Shown piece by piece: positions 34,455-45,904 of a stretch of 64,000 nt of DNA. The DNA is taken from positions 35,236 to 99,235 of the forward strand of contig MU858192.1 in assembly GCA_033297075.1 (NCBI GenBank). Direction: 5' to 3'. Source of the DNA: Rhypophila decipiens (taxonomy: Eukaryota; Ascomycota; Sordariomycetes; Sordariales; Naviculisporaceae). Every line of letters starts with the position of its first letter. The stretch's first letter is position 1. The position numbers and the translations under genes are program-made. The notes under the pieces are model-generated. The model did not search any database. It was not told where the DNA came from and saw only the letters and a list, made by a program, of their open reading frames with translations.

Positions 34455-35718
34455 TGTTGACGACGATAGTAAACAAGCAAACTTGAATCAGGTGTGGGTA
34501 ATCTAGACAGGATACTTGTTGTGCTTGTGGGTTTTGGGGAGTTGAAGAAAAACCGTTGGGAATGGGGATAAAAGAGAGAGAAGTGTGGATCGGACTATCG
34601 GACTTGTCTTGGGGGAAGCTAGGGACACTTATACAGCAACACTTGTTTCTCATGAAATGCGAGAGCTTGTACCACTCAGACGGTGTTTATGCAAGACAGA
34701 GGATCAACAAGATTGCGAGCGCCAAGTTCACAACTCTTTGACCCCTTGAACATTAACAAAAACTAACCTCTTTAGAGAATTAATAATTCAAGGGCCAAGT
34801 TGACTAATGAGATGGAAAACAGCACGAGGCAAGGGGTCTCACAATGCACCTGGCATTCCCGTGAGTGAAGGGACGGGAATAGAAGCACCGACTTTGGTGT
34901 GAATGTTGGAGGTTTGAGACTCTGCAGCTTGATGGACGGGACGGACGATCTCGGTCTTCCCCCATGGCAGTCGGGAGCACAAGCTTTCTTTCTTGCTTTA
35001 TTGGTTCCTCACTTACTTGAGCACTATCGAATATTGTCAGCATTTGTGGTATCGACGCATCTTTCTAACTAGAAAAGGAGATTGAGACGACCGAATATCG
35101 CCTATTTCGCTGTTTCAGCGGTCTCCGGACGCCGCGACGGACAAAGAGACAGCTGGGAATTGGCTCGCAGTGGCTCAGGAGGACCCAAAGTTTCTAAGAA
35201 AACACGGCGTCGGACGTTTCTTCGGCCGATATGAAATCGCCCGTCCCTTGCAGGCTGAGAGACAAGACTTGGACAGTGGACAGGTGAGCCGTTTCTCTCG
35301 GGACCGAGGATATCAGAAGGAAAGCCACATCGGTGTAGCAACAAGTCGAAAATCTTAGCAAAAGCTCCCGATTTGTCCAATAGCTCAGCCACGACAAGTT
35401 CGTCGTCGCATGTGTTGAGCCTGGTGGATAGTCAAAGAATAAAACCTGCATTGCATCCGCCGTAAGCTGCGTCCCGGTAAACTTAATCGTAGGTTGTTTG
35501 ACATTAGAGTTCGTCCCGAGTCCATGCCGAGTCCCGGCGGCCTGGATGAACTCTAAAACAAAGTCGTGCATTGATAGTGACAGCTAGCCACGCTCGGTTG
35601 TGTCTCTTGTGCCTGGTCCAAAGCAAGGTACCAATGTCCATGATACATCTTTTTGGAGTCTTGGGCGCCTGTGACGCCTTCATTTTGGAAAGCCAAAGAC
35701 TCTCTGACGATCAGCTAG
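34455..35718. other. Intergenic with possible remnant coding pieces
   Basis: Promoter side of the AIF-like gene. Between about 35100 and 35700 three short minus-strand stretches in different frames look weakly protein-like (for example LEFIQAAGTRHGLGTNS, and VVAELLDKSGAFAKIFDLLL in another frame). No intron model joins them convincingly, so I leave them unannotated as a gene; a decayed gene next to the inverted-repeat element is possible. Confidence 0.35.
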
Positions 35719-35927
35719 TCATCCCCTTAAGCGCCATTTCGGCATCGGTCACTTCTCCGATAGAGACCCAATTATTTGTACAAATCAGAGATCTTACACT
35801 AGAAAGAAACTTTGGTACATCTAACAAAAAGGGAGTGATCAGCAAAATCAGACACTGCTGATTTGTACAATTTAGTGGGTATAAGTCGGAGCAGTGACCG
35901 ATGCCGAAATGGCGCTTAAGGGGATGA
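35719..35927. mobile_element. MITE-like element with ~70-bp terminal inverted repeats
   Basis: The left arm 35719-35788 and right arm 35858-35927 are inverted repeats with 62 of 70 identical positions and no gaps; the outer 35 bases are identical. The outer end reads TCATCCCCTTAAGCGCC and the inner end TTGTACAAATCAG. A 69-bp spacer has no coding potential. The size (209 bp) and long inverted arms fit a non-autonomous DNA transposon. I see no clear target-site duplication. A transcript would fold into a long hairpin. Confidence 0.75.
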
Positions 35928-36296
35928 GGATGGAACAACACTCTTCGGTGTATCGTGGCAATCGTGGTCAAGTGTTGAGATGAACGACACAGTGGAGGAA
36001 TGACGCCAATCATCACAAGGTCCGTCCTGGTTCATCCAAGCTCGGCAGTGGTGGACCCACCCTGACCCTTATGGCGGGGTCATGACGGCCTGCGGGGGAG
36101 GGGTACGTGACCAGATGCCCCTCCGGCTTGCTCCCAACAAATAGAGCTCTTCTCCCTCAACAACAGTTAAATACAAACATCCTGTCCATCTCCAGGTTGC
36201 GATTTCGATATTAATCAAGCTCTTCACTCAAATCCTGCGATAACCTTCGTTCTTCTCAACTACTCACCACCACTCAACCCAGCCTATCTATCCACA

Positions 36297-36761
36297 ATGT
36301 CTGCCCCTCGCAGCGCCGCCTTCGAGAAGGCCGCGGAAGAAGTCAAGAGACTTACCAAGCCCCTCCCCAATGAGGACAAGCTCGAGCTCTACGGTGAGTC
36401 TGAGAGCCTCGCCATAATACTTGAAAATACAACAGGTCATATCAGATTCTAACCTACCTTATCTAGGTCTTTACAAGCACAGCATCGGCGAGGACTGGTC
36501 CAAAGCCCCAAAGCCTAGTCCTTGGGACTTCAAGGTAACCCGCCATTCCCATGATCCAAACAGACACATACACTCCTCACGCAATAGTCTACTGACAATC
36601 TGCAAAAACAGGGCAAGGCCAAGTACGCCGCCTGGCAGAAGATCTACGAGTCGGGCATCTCCGCCGAGGAGGCCCAGGCCAAATACGTAACCAAGGTCGA
36701 GGAGCTCAAGAAGAATTACGGGTATGACGAAAACAAAGAGCCCGAGGTTATCGGCGCTTAG
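36297..36761 (+). CDS. acb1: Acyl-CoA-binding protein, three exons, 104 aa
   Basis: Exons are 36297-36393, 36467-36534 and 36612-36761; introns are 73 and 77 nt. The protein is a single ACBP domain of four helices with the signature LYGLYKHSIGEDW, WDFKGKAKYAAWQ and the YVTKVEELKKNYG helix. It binds long-chain acyl-CoA esters in the cytosol and buffers or delivers them to lipid synthesis and beta-oxidation. It is slightly longer than yeast Acb1 because of an acidic tail after the domain. The 5' leader is pyrimidine-rich, as in strongly expressed genes. Confidence 0.95.
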
Positions 36762-37494
36762 GCTGGGGAGAAAGACAACAAGGTGTTAACATGAGACGTG
36801 AAGACCTCTCAAGCCCAAGCACAAGCCCAGAGATGCCCCAATTCGGCAAGCACCTGGCGGAAGAAGAATCTAGAAAGTAAGCAAGCGAGCAATGCGAAAT
36901 GTATTTGGCTGGCTTGGTCTAGTTGTTACGCTTCTTTTTGTGGAATTATTGTGAATTATTTATTGCATGCGTGACAAAGTTCAGTGACGACTAATACTCG
37001 AGCGACACAAGCTGCATGTCTCTGCCATGATGGATTCTGGATGTCTTGACCTATGTCTGGGTATCATCGACATTTCGCCCGGCAGTGCAGGTTACCTATC
37101 TCGTCCCAACACTTGGTCGACCGACACCTTCTGCCGTTCTATTGATGATTGTGATGGGTGGAGGAATTCGCGTGTGTGTTGGGGGAGGATTGAGTTGCTT
37201 TCCTGTTAGGGGCAGGTATTGTTTAGTCTGTTAGACTATGATAACAACTTGAATTATAACATCATTCGTTTGTCAATATGAATTTCATTTGTCCTTCTCA
37301 AAGCTCAATACTGTGAATCCTTCTGCGATCAACGCCAACAGGTCTCTGGGTATCAATACATCGTTCAAACAAGCCGCCTGTCTCCACCAACCACTGTCCA
37401 GTCCCAAAACCTCTCCCTGTTCTATTCGGAACCATAACAGTCCCGTTCATTCAACCATCCCTCCGCCAATGGGAAGCAATCTAACCGAACGAGA
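36762..37494. other. Convergent intergenic region
   Basis: 3' flanks of the acyl-CoA-binding protein gene (+) and tdp1 (-). No gene, RNA or repeat seen. Confidence 0.5.
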
Positions 37495-39447
37495 TCAATC
37501 CCGCCAGTAAACACCCCTCCAGTCAGGCTCGTCATAACTAGCAGCAGCAACCCACGGAATCTCGTCCTGGCCATATTTCCTCAGCGGCAGGCTATACGGC
37601 AGCCTCAAACCAACAACAGCAGCAGCAGCAGCTTCCTCTGGCCGCATTGATGAAGAAGGTGTTGGTGTATCCGTCAAAAAGGTGCCCCTCATGACAGCCC
37701 CTTGCGTAAATAACGCCGGCCAGACCAAGACCCCTAGTTCGTAAGACGCGATCCTCATCTCGCCTGATGATGAGGGGGCTTCTCCCCATGCTTGTTTTGA
37801 GAGGTTTGCTGAGGTTAGTAAGGCCCATTCGATATCCACGTTGTTGGTGGTATCGCTGATGAGGTTGCTGTAGCGGATGTAGGTCTTGATATGTGGTGCT
37901 GCTCTGTTTCTGCCCGCGTTCATCACACCCACCGCCACCTCTGTGCTTCCTTCTGTTCCACCTGTCTTGACCATGGACGGCCCAGGAGGCGGGGGGGAGG
38001 GAGGCGGTTCATTCCCCCAATGATAAAACATGGGCTTCAAATACAGCAGCTGTTTCTTTTGCTGCGCAGACGAGATCTTGGTGTGAATCGAGCCGCCCGA
38101 GTTATATCCGTCTAACGAGCTTCGAATCTCGTCTGCCGTGGGGAATATGACCTTGAACCCAGGTTTACTCGCGGCGCCAAGTTGTTGACTTTTCCCCAAG
38201 AAGCCCATCATTTTAGAGCCAACACTTCTTGCCGAGTCAGATTGAGACGACTGAGTAGTGGTAACCTTCCCAGCGCAGAACGCCTCAAAAAGCGTACCAC
38301 TGAGCCAATTGTCTGTCGGTCCGAGGGTAGCGATACTCGATACCTGAATCGCAATTTCTGCCTTTGCCTTTCCAGCCTGAATCGGAACAGCCTTCAACGC
38401 CTGCTTCATCGCAGCCCAGCCCCATAGCGTCTCACTTCCGTCATCATGTCCATGAATGCCATGTCGCCCCGGCACACTCCCAACCAAAGCCCCGCGCACC
38501 GCCGAGAAATCATATTTCCTCAGTTCCTCGATGATCCCCCGACAAGTAGGTCGTCTCTTCTCGTAAGAAAGTAAATAATTCAGAAAATCAACTTTGAATC
38601 GTTCCCCACTTCCTATTTCCAACTTTCCTTGCTGCCCATCATTATTACCCCTTTCCGCCGTCGTCGGTGTTGTCGATTTCTTCAGCAGCGGCAGCATCGG
38701 AGAGCGCCACACCGCCTGTGTCATACCCCCCCAATCCCGCGCAATCATATTCGCAGTATGGATAACCACCTGAGCCGTATCATCCCTCCGCAAAAGAATC
38801 ATCATCTTGCTATGGTGCGTCCCAAACATTTCCGGCATAAACGCCGCATGAAGCGTGACATTCTCATACTGCGAGGCTTGTTCCTGCAGTGCCAGGCGGT
38901 TGGCATCTTCCTTTTTCCAAAAACCATGCACAACGTGGACTTGTACCAGATGGCGCACGTCTGGGTCCAAGTGGGACATTAGGAAATCGATGTCGTGGAG
39001 GTAGTTGAATTCCCAGAGTTCAGAGATCAAGGGGTCGGAGAGGAGATCGTGCAGGGACACGGTTTCGATGTTATATTCTGGGGGGTAGTCGTGTTTCGTG
39101 TGGATGGGTATTATTTTTGTTAGTTGGAAGGGAGATTGGAATACCTTTTGCGTTGTTGGTCCGGGTTTGTCTTGTTTTGGTTTTGTAGCTTCTGTAGAGG
39201 TAGGCTTGGAGCTTGATGCACGCAAAGGAGTGTCATCCTCTGCTTCCGAGCTCGTCTCATCATCGTCGTCCTGGGCTTTATCTTCTGCTTCTGAGCTGGT
39301 CTCCTCTTCATCCTGAGCGGCGGGTTCAGAAATTCGGGCTCGTTTTAACTTCGAAGGACCTGGAGGACTAATCGAGCGGGTGAGAGAGGTAGGGGCACGG
39401 TTTTGGCCAGCATCATCTGGAGCCCGTCTTTTGGCTGGTCTTTCCAT
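37495..39447 (-). CDS. tdp1: Tyrosyl-DNA phosphodiesterase 1, 650 aa, no intron
   Basis: It hydrolyses the bond between a topoisomerase I tyrosine and the DNA 3' end, repairing trapped cleavage complexes in the nucleus. The two HKN active-site motifs of the phospholipase-D superfamily are present: H212, K214 (GTHHSKMMIL) with N233 (HTANMI), and H519, K521 (PHIKTY) with N548 (TSANLSKQAWG). The N-terminal 100 residues are disordered, with acidic Ser/Glu/Asp repeats (ETSSEAED twice) and basic clusters that could act as nuclear localisation signals. A Pro-rich insert (about residues 480-490) separates parts of the second half. The start ATG at 39445-39447 is the first in frame. Confidence 0.95.
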   Translation of the reverse strand: MERPAKRRAPDDAGQNRAPTSLTRSISPPGPSKLKRARISEPAAQDEEETSSEAEDKAQDDDDETSSEAEDDTPLRASSSKPTSTEATKPKQDKPGPTTQKVFQSPFQLTKIIPIHTKHDYPPEYNIETVSLHDLLSDPLISELWEFNYLHDIDFLMSHLDPDVRHLVQVHVVHGFWKKEDANRLALQEQASQYENVTLHAAFMPEMFGTHHSKMMILLRRDDTAQVVIHTANMIARDWGGMTQAVWRSPMLPLLKKSTTPTTAERGNNDGQQGKLEIGSGERFKVDFLNYLLSYEKRRPTCRGIIEELRKYDFSAVRGALVGSVPGRHGIHGHDDGSETLWGWAAMKQALKAVPIQAGKAKAEIAIQVSSIATLGPTDNWLSGTLFEAFCAGKVTTTQSSQSDSARSVGSKMMGFLGKSQQLGAASKPGFKVIFPTADEIRSSLDGYNSGGSIHTKISSAQQKKQLLYLKPMFYHWGNEPPPSPPPPGPSMVKTGGTEGSTEVAVGVMNAGRNRAAPHIKTYIRYSNLISDTTNNVDIEWALLTSANLSKQAWGEAPSSSGEMRIASYELGVLVWPALFTQGAVMRGTFLTDTPTPSSSMRPEEAAAAAVVGLRLPYSLPLRKYGQDEIPWVAAASYDEPDWRGVYWRD

Positions 39448-39920
39448 GGTGTTTTATTCTTTGCTTGTTATCGGTTACTGACCATCGGATGTTGAGACCG
39501 GGAGCGAAGATGCTGAAGTCTTTCTCACTTACAACCTGTGTCGCGAGTGAGAACGAGAGCGGGATCGGACGATGAGAAGCGTTATCGACAATCGAAACTC
39601 ATATCGAATGCATCTTCTCAGTTTCCAAATCTTATCGTAAGAAAGTGAAACCGGTGAAGGATCGGTCTAGAGCCAGGAATTTATACGGATATCCGTAAAA
39701 GGCGATTGTGTTCTAGATGAATTGGCAGTCCCTGAATGCGTGCCGTAACGGCCAATTACGTCAGCTGCCGCTACTCTGCCGCAGCGCCTACTGTTTAACC
39801 CGAATATGCACAACAATGCCGCAGAAAAAAAAACATAAAACTGCGCAATGTACAAGATCAAAAAGGAAACTGAAGAGCTATCAAAAAATGAAAGAGAGAA
39901 GAATCCACCGCCGGGAATTG
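39448..39920. other. Intergenic between tdp1 and tRNA-Lys
   Basis: Promoter region of tdp1 (-), followed by the 3' flank of the tRNA gene. No other feature seen. Confidence 0.5.
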
Positions 39921-40031
39921 AGCCCGACGTGGGGGTCGAACCCACAACCTTGAGATGTATTTCTTGTTCAGCCGATGTCTCCATCAGGCTGGAGTAAGAG
40001 TCTCACGCTCTACCGATTGAGCTAGCCGGGC
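39921..40031 (-). tRNA. tRNA-Lys (CTT) with 38-nt intron
   Basis: The mature 73-nt tRNA folds as a cloverleaf: acceptor stem GCCCGGC/GTCGGGC, D-arm GCTC..GAGC, anticodon stem TGAGA/TCTCA with loop CTCTTAA (anticodon CTT at 39998-39996), and T-arm GTGGG TTCGACC CCCAC, which includes the B box. The intron (39957-39994) sits one base 3' of the anticodon, the normal position for tRNA introns. It reads AAG lysine codons. Confidence 0.95.
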
Positions 40032-40515
40032 GGATCCTCTCTTGATTTGTGAGAAAGTGGGTTCGTCTTTCCTTTTATGAACCTTCCCGCTCTCTTCTCT
40101 AAAAGTTTAAATCAGGCATATATGTTATTTTCAAAATTCACCAAGTTCTGCTCCAAGATGAGAGAAGATATGGATATAGTTCATGAGGAATGATGGGTAT
40201 CACCTGCCTCCTCCATATATATTATTGCAGAAAGGACTGTCTACCGGTGAGCAAGAAACAGACACGCCACCCAAGCCACTACGCTTTTGTATGCCCCCGA
40301 AAAATGAACCATATGAATATGCAACCGCGCTCCTGAACCCCGATGATGATAATGATGATGATGCACATCCAATTTCCAAACCGTGCCCATACTCTCTTTT
40401 GTCGATTCTCCCAGTCCTGTCAACCTGTTTTCCATACTGTGACAATTACACCTATTCGCAGAGCCAACCCAGAAACAAAAGAAACGAACCTAGAAAAGGA
40501 AAAAAAAGAGAATCC
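40032..40515. other. Intergenic, no gene seen
   Basis: 5' flank of the tRNA-Lys gene and 3' flank of the RBR ligase gene. The plus-strand frame crossing it is antisense to the RBR gene and has no domain. Confidence 0.5.
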
Positions 40516-42510
40516 TCATACAAAAACACCCTCAACAACCACGTCCATCACCTCCCCAAGACTGGGCAGACACCCGCTGACAATCCTATCACTCACAACC
40601 CCAAGCGCAACCATCAACCCATCCCGAGAATTCCCTCCCCCACCAGAGCCGTTAGCTCCCAAAACTCCCGTCTCAAGAAACCTTTTTTCCGCAGAAGATA
40701 ACTCCCGCAGCTCCGTCTCCCTCCACTTCCGTTCCGCTTCCTCCTTGGCCTGCCTAAGCACAGCCTCTTCATCCTCCTTCTCAAACAAGTTACATTTCTT
40801 GCACTCCTCGCAAGCCTTCGGGTCTCCCTGCGGCCTGAAATGCTCACAAAAATGACGATACCCCACCTCACCAATGTCCTTCCGACAGACATAGCACATC
40901 TTATACCCACAGGGACAAGTGAGCTTGTTGCAGCCTGCAGTCTTCACAAAAGAAGTATTGCATTCCGGACAGACGCGCTTGATAGCCATGCTCATTGCTT
41001 GTTCGACTTGGGTACGGAGGGATACGAGGGCGGATTCGTGGCAGGTGTGTATGTCGAACCATTCTTTCTGGCAGGATAGGCAGGATGATCGTCCGCATTG
41101 GGGATTGGTACAGGAGAATTTCATGCCTCGTTGGCGGCGTCGGTGGCGGGTTATGGCTTCTTTGAATTGGACGGTGAGCTGATCACTGCAGCAGAAGGCG
41201 GCTAGCACGATTGGGAAGGTGCAGATTGAGAGGATGAGAAAGAGGAATGAGTAGAAGTCGACTCGGAAATGTAGTTGGCTTTCCGTTCGAGGGACGTAGA
41301 TCAGGTCGACTTCGGCGTAGGAGCAAAACAGGCAGCGGACGAGTGGGAGGCCGCTGGCGACAAGGTTGTGGTCGGCTAGGCGCCGCTCGAGCTTGGCCAA
41401 GATCTCGTGCCCTCTTTTCTCGTCCAGCATGGCGCGGTACATGTGGTCTTGCGGGATGTGACCAGTGCATTGGGACGAGTCCACGGCTGGGCATTTCAGG
41501 GTGCCGGTCTCCTTGTTGATGGTATTTTGCCAGCCTTGGCCAAACAGCGCCTCGTTGACGGAATGGCGCACGCATCGGAAGCAGATCATGTGTCCTTCTG
41601 CGTTGCACGATGTGAGCTCCTCAAAGGTACAGTCGGCGTAACAGCATCCACACTCTACTGTAGCTTGCTCTTCCTCTGCTTCCTTGGTGTTTAGGTCCAC
41701 AGCAAGGGTATGGTCCTTTTCCTCCTGTTCCACTCGGGCCTTCTCCTTCAGGGGAACGATCAGCTCGTCGTACAGCTCGCGGTCAAGTTCAGCATTCCCG
41801 GTCGACTTGATCCAGGGCACAATAGACTCACGCCCAGACGACTTCCAGATCACAAGAGGGTGGTTTGCTGCTTCTGTGGCGGTGACTGCTTTTCTTCTTG
41901 TGAAAAAGTTGGATATAGCGTAGCGCCAGGACTCAGAGGACAGCTTCACCAGCGTCTTGCGAGCATCCAGGTATGAATAGTTGAACTCGGCCAGAACAGC
42001 GTTGATGGATGAGTGCGGTAGCCCCTTGAACTCGTGCCAGGCCAGCCTCTCGGCTGCTTTTTTGTATGCGGCGTCCCTGAACCTCTCGCTACGTGGAACT
42101 ACCCTTGCTTCTCCGTTCTGAGCGACCTGTCTCTTTTGCGATGTGTTGTCTTGGTTTGTGGTTTTCCATCGTCCCTTTACCCAAGTGACACGATTCTTTA
42201 GCAGCGCATCCGCGACCACGGCCAACCGTGACTCGCCGTCGAAGTTGGAGAGCATTTCGCGAAAGACCTGGACCTGGACATCCGGAAAGACTGTTGCGAG
42301 AGCCTCGAGGCACGCGTTCAGCTCGCGAAGATCGGGGGCTTCCGGCTCGAGGGGTATCAGCTGCGTCTCGTCGGCAACGTACTCTGAATGTGCTTGACCT
42401 TCCACCAAAGTCGTGGATTTCAAGGATGATTCGCTCGATTTTTTCATGCGTTTGGACTTTGCGGCTCGGTCGGCAGATTTAGAGCCGCCAAGCAGGCTTG
42501 TTAAACCCAT
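40516..42510 (-). CDS. RBR (RING-IBR-RING) E3 ubiquitin ligase, RNF216-like, 664 aa
   Basis: Intronless. A CUE-like ubiquitin-binding segment lies at about residues 62-107. RING1 starts at C287 (CGCCYADCTFEELTSC) and runs to about 340. IBR begins with C393/C396 and resumes with C467-H488-C490. RING2 is 514-558 (CPECNTSFVKTAGCNKLTC), where C527 is the expected catalytic cysteine that accepts ubiquitin as a thioester; the YRHFCEHFR tail matches the RNF216/TRIAD3 subfamily. Between the two halves of IBR lies a ~70-residue insertion with a strongly hydrophobic stretch at about 418-440, absent from human RNF216. No splice signals remove it. It could anchor the ligase in a membrane. Substrates are unknown. 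Confidence 0.9.
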   Translation of the reverse strand: MGLTSLLGGSKSADRAAKSKRMKKSSESSLKSTTLVEGQAHSEYVADETQLIPLEPEAPDLRELNACLEALATVFPDVQVQVFREMLSNFDGESRLAVVADALLKNRVTWVKGRWKTTNQDNTSQKRQVAQNGEARVVPRSERFRDAAYKKAAERLAWHEFKGLPHSSINAVLAEFNYSYLDARKTLVKLSSESWRYAISNFFTRRKAVTATEAANHPLVIWKSSGRESIVPWIKSTGNAELDRELYDELIVPLKEKARVEQEEKDHTLAVDLNTKEAEEEQATVECGCCYADCTFEELTSCNAEGHMICFRCVRHSVNEALFGQGWQNTINKETGTLKCPAVDSSQCTGHIPQDHMYRAMLDEKRGHEILAKLERRLADHNLVASGLPLVRCLFCSYAEVDLIYVPRTESQLHFRVDFYSFLFLILSICTFPIVLAAFCCSDQLTVQFKEAITRHRRRQRGMKFSCTNPQCGRSSCLSCQKEWFDIHTCHESALVSLRTQVEQAMSMAIKRVCPECNTSFVKTAGCNKLTCPCGYKMCYVCRKDIGEVGYRHFCEHFRPQGDPKACEECKKCNLFEKEDEEAVLRQAKEEAERKWRETELRELSSAEKRFLETGVLGANGSGGGGNSRDGLMVALGVVSDRIVSGCLPSLGEVMDVVVEGVFV

Positions 42511-45500
42511 CTTGGTGGTAGAGACGAGGGAAGCACCTCGCAGCGGAGGAGATAAGTGTCGGGTCGTGTCAAGTCGCGAGCTTGGAGACAGCAGGTGGCG
42601 CTTGTTGTTCTGCTGAACTATGTCTTCGGCAATCCTACGTCCATGGCGGGTTGGACCATTTCTTTGTTTGTGTGTTGGTAACTAAGGTTGGCGAGATCCT
42701 GTATTTTGATAGTTGGAATACGAAGTGCTGTTGGTTCTCAAGGTTTGTCGGTGTTGATGCTGGAGGCGTTGTTTGCACCGTAGTAAATTGTCTGGCCGCT
42801 TGGCTGAACTTTGGTCCTGGGCATGGCCTGTTCAGCATTTGGAGAACTGCGGGGGATCAAACCGGGGAGGTGGGTCGCTGACAAAGGTATCTTGTGGAGG
42901 CTCCCGTTAATGAACTTGATTTTTTCCACCACAAAGCATGCTCAATCGCTATTTCTCTTAACATCCAGCCTTGGCAGCGACTCACGGGTGGAGGTCAGGC
43001 GCGGCACAGTCACCCCCGCACCTTGGCTCACCGGCTCCCACCGTGACATGATTTAAAACACTTCTCAACCTCTCACGCCATGCAATAGAATTTAACCCTC
43101 CGGCATGGCAAAACAGTCAGTCAGATTTTGGCTCAAAATCGGATGCTGATGGTTCATACAACAAGAGACTGTTTCAAACAAAAGGCCATCCTCGAGCACA
43201 ACCGCCCGGAACCCACGGCAAGCTCCGCGATTGAATAAGAATCTGAAAACTACACCGAAGATGCAGCTCCCCTCGTCCTGGCCTTGGTTTGACAACAGAC
43301 CGGCCGGATATCGGGACTTGGGATCCGAATCGACGGCGTGATGTTACGGACGACTAGCCACCTATCAGGATAGAAGTAGCCGCAAGTGGATCGATGCTGC
43401 AGCTCAAGACCTATGACTTGAATCCCACGCATCTCGTCCTGCACGTTGCCCTGGTTGCCTCTTCCCATCTCCGATCGACCTTGATGCCTCTTGTCCTCTT
43501 TCCTCACCTTGCCCAAAATAACCTCGCTGGTCCTGCTCCGATAGGTGCCCTTAAGTCCCACGGTGAGAGACTGCAGACCAATTGTCTTGATCTCTGGTTC
43601 CGGAACTGGCTGCAAGGACTTGGTTCACCATTCCGACCGGCCACGCCCAAGACCAACCGGATGCTGTCGATGATCGGAACATGATCTTTCCACCACCTCG
43701 CTGTAGAACAGTCTCTTATCGAGAGCTACACAAGGCTAAATCCTGGTGATGCTGGGGCGCTGTCGTTTTGCAAAGGTACTGCACAGGAGACGGGATACGA
43801 AGATGTGCAGAGACTGACCCAGTATACCGGAACCAGCCACCAGCTACAGTGTATGACTGGAGGTGTGGTCACTGTGGTGGGTGGGTGCAGATCTTGGGAA
43901 GCACCTTGAATGGGATTCCCGCCAGTCTGCACAAGACAGGCACAACTCCGACATCCCGCTCGCTCTGCCGTATCGAAACACAAAAGCCACTGAATTGCGA
44001 CTGTTCACCTTGTGGAACCTCCGGTCCCGCAAGGCAAAGATGCCTGATACTGATAACGATGACTCTTTTTCCCCTTGTCCGTTTTGGCACTTGGAAATTC
44101 TCTTCATCTGTTCCATGGGAGTGAGAGCGCTTTGATCGAGTTGCAAATCGCGGTGAAGGACAACCCCGGTCAGACATGGAACCAGCAAACAACAACGAGG
44201 GCAGTGTTGGCAACTCCCCAACAAGTCAAGCCGTTAGCTTGCCCCATCCTTATGTGCCTGACCGGACTGTGATTGTCAAGCCATTCCCATGGGTTCCATC
44301 GTCGATGCATTTAATACTTTACCTCTGGGCCGACACGGCAGCTTGCCTCGTGGCTACTCTCCGAGAACCGTCGATGATTTGTTGCTACCGTATAACGGAT
44401 GGCACTGAGTGGGCTACAGATCTACGCTGGATGCATATACCTAATATCGTCTCTCACGATACATATCTAGTGTAGTTGCCTGCCGACATGGTGCCATCCA
44501 CCAATCCCTTGGCCGTCTTGCTTCCTATTGCAAGACATAACTGCTGCAGATTCTTTGCAAATTTTATCAATTTGGACGGTTGTTGAGTCGTCGATAGCAA
44601 AAGAAAGGTTGGCTTGGATCTCTCGTCAGCAACGCCGGCAGCTTCCATGACTCCCCACTCCGAGGATTTGCCGATTTGTCATATTCAGACCGCTCAATTT
44701 TGAGACTCGTCTGTTCTCCTTGTCAACCAAAAAGGAATTCATGATAGCGGTAGCTCGCACACCGTATCCAGGTGCGAAATAGAAACGGATTTCATGCCCC
44801 TCACGTGCTAAATTCCACATCGGGCACTAAGAACTGGCGGAGCGCCACTGGACGTCAGTGTCTGGCTCATCACACCTTGGGGGACCCCTGTAAGTTGAGC
44901 TTCTAGAACGGCGAACAGGGCCCCAGTGATTGGTTCATGTTGGTGACCCATTCCATCACGCTGCACACCGCCCACCGCTCTTCCGGTACCTGCAATTCCG
45001 GCGGGCAAGAGACGGTCCATCTTGAGCTCCGTAACTGTATGCGGCCTTGGTGGCTTGCAGCATTTCATGTGTGTTCCTCTTTCGTTTGACCTCGTAGATC
45101 ATCCTCTTCTCTTCCTCTCTCTGTGGCTACAGATACATGATGTGCGGGTGCACAATCAGCATTAGGCCCTTTTACACACAGTTTTCAGTACTCTTCCCAC
45201 AAGCTGCAACGTGGGTGGTTCATTGCAGAGAACTGGAAGCATGAGAGGGGTGTGGATTGGTGACTGGTTGGCTCTGTTGGGGAAGGTACTTGTCATCATG
45301 GTGGATGTGCCTAACTGCCTACCGTACCTTCCCCATCCTGTGTGGTAGGGCTTGACAAGTGCATGCGATGTGTTCGTGGCCCTTGTCTTAAGCTCACCGA
45401 CTTTATCACAGCCAAAAATTCGGTGTCAGAGGTCTTCATTTTTCCCTTGCGACTGTCCACAAAATCGGCAGCCCAAACAACGCCAGTCCCTTGCTAATGC

Positions 45501-45904
45501 CGGTCCAGGGCCAGGACCATGCAGGTCGCAGGCCTTTATAAAAATATTATACGCACTTTTCGTACCTGTTGCTGTATGGGACAACAAACGGACGCCTTGT
45601 TCCTGCTTGGCCTGCCCTTGCCATCGGGGAGATTCCGGCAGCCTGCCGCTTGTTTGCTGTTGTAAGTCAGAAAGACGACCCCATTCTCACTTATAACACT
45701 CCATACCACCACACACACGCTCGCCTGCAGACACATACATACCGCTGGATCTACCAGGTCCCAGTCGGTTTTCATGTCCGCCTTCTCGTACATATCTTCT
45801 GCCCTACCCTCCCTCTCTCACCTTCCTCCTCCTCTATTCTTGAAGTATCGGTTGGGTGCTTGTTGTTTTGTGGGTATAATTTGGTGGTCCTTCTCGTTCC
45901 AAAC
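42511..45904. other. 3.4-kb gene-poor region
   Basis: Divergent region between the RBR ligase (-) and the F-box gene (+). Frames are short and none shows a domain. The last 300 bases are a pyrimidine-rich leader of the F-box gene. The frame open upstream of the F-box ATG starts at TTG and is leader sequence, not protein. Confidence 0.45.

Noticed and set aside
40183..40701. 172-codon plus-strand frame
   Set aside because: It is partly antisense to the 3' end of the RBR ligase gene and is Pro/Asn/Lys low-complexity sequence.
45569..45904. N-terminal extension of the F-box ORF
   Set aside because: It starts with TTG, not ATG, and consists of pyrimidine-rich leader sequence; the F-box begins exactly at the 45905 ATG.
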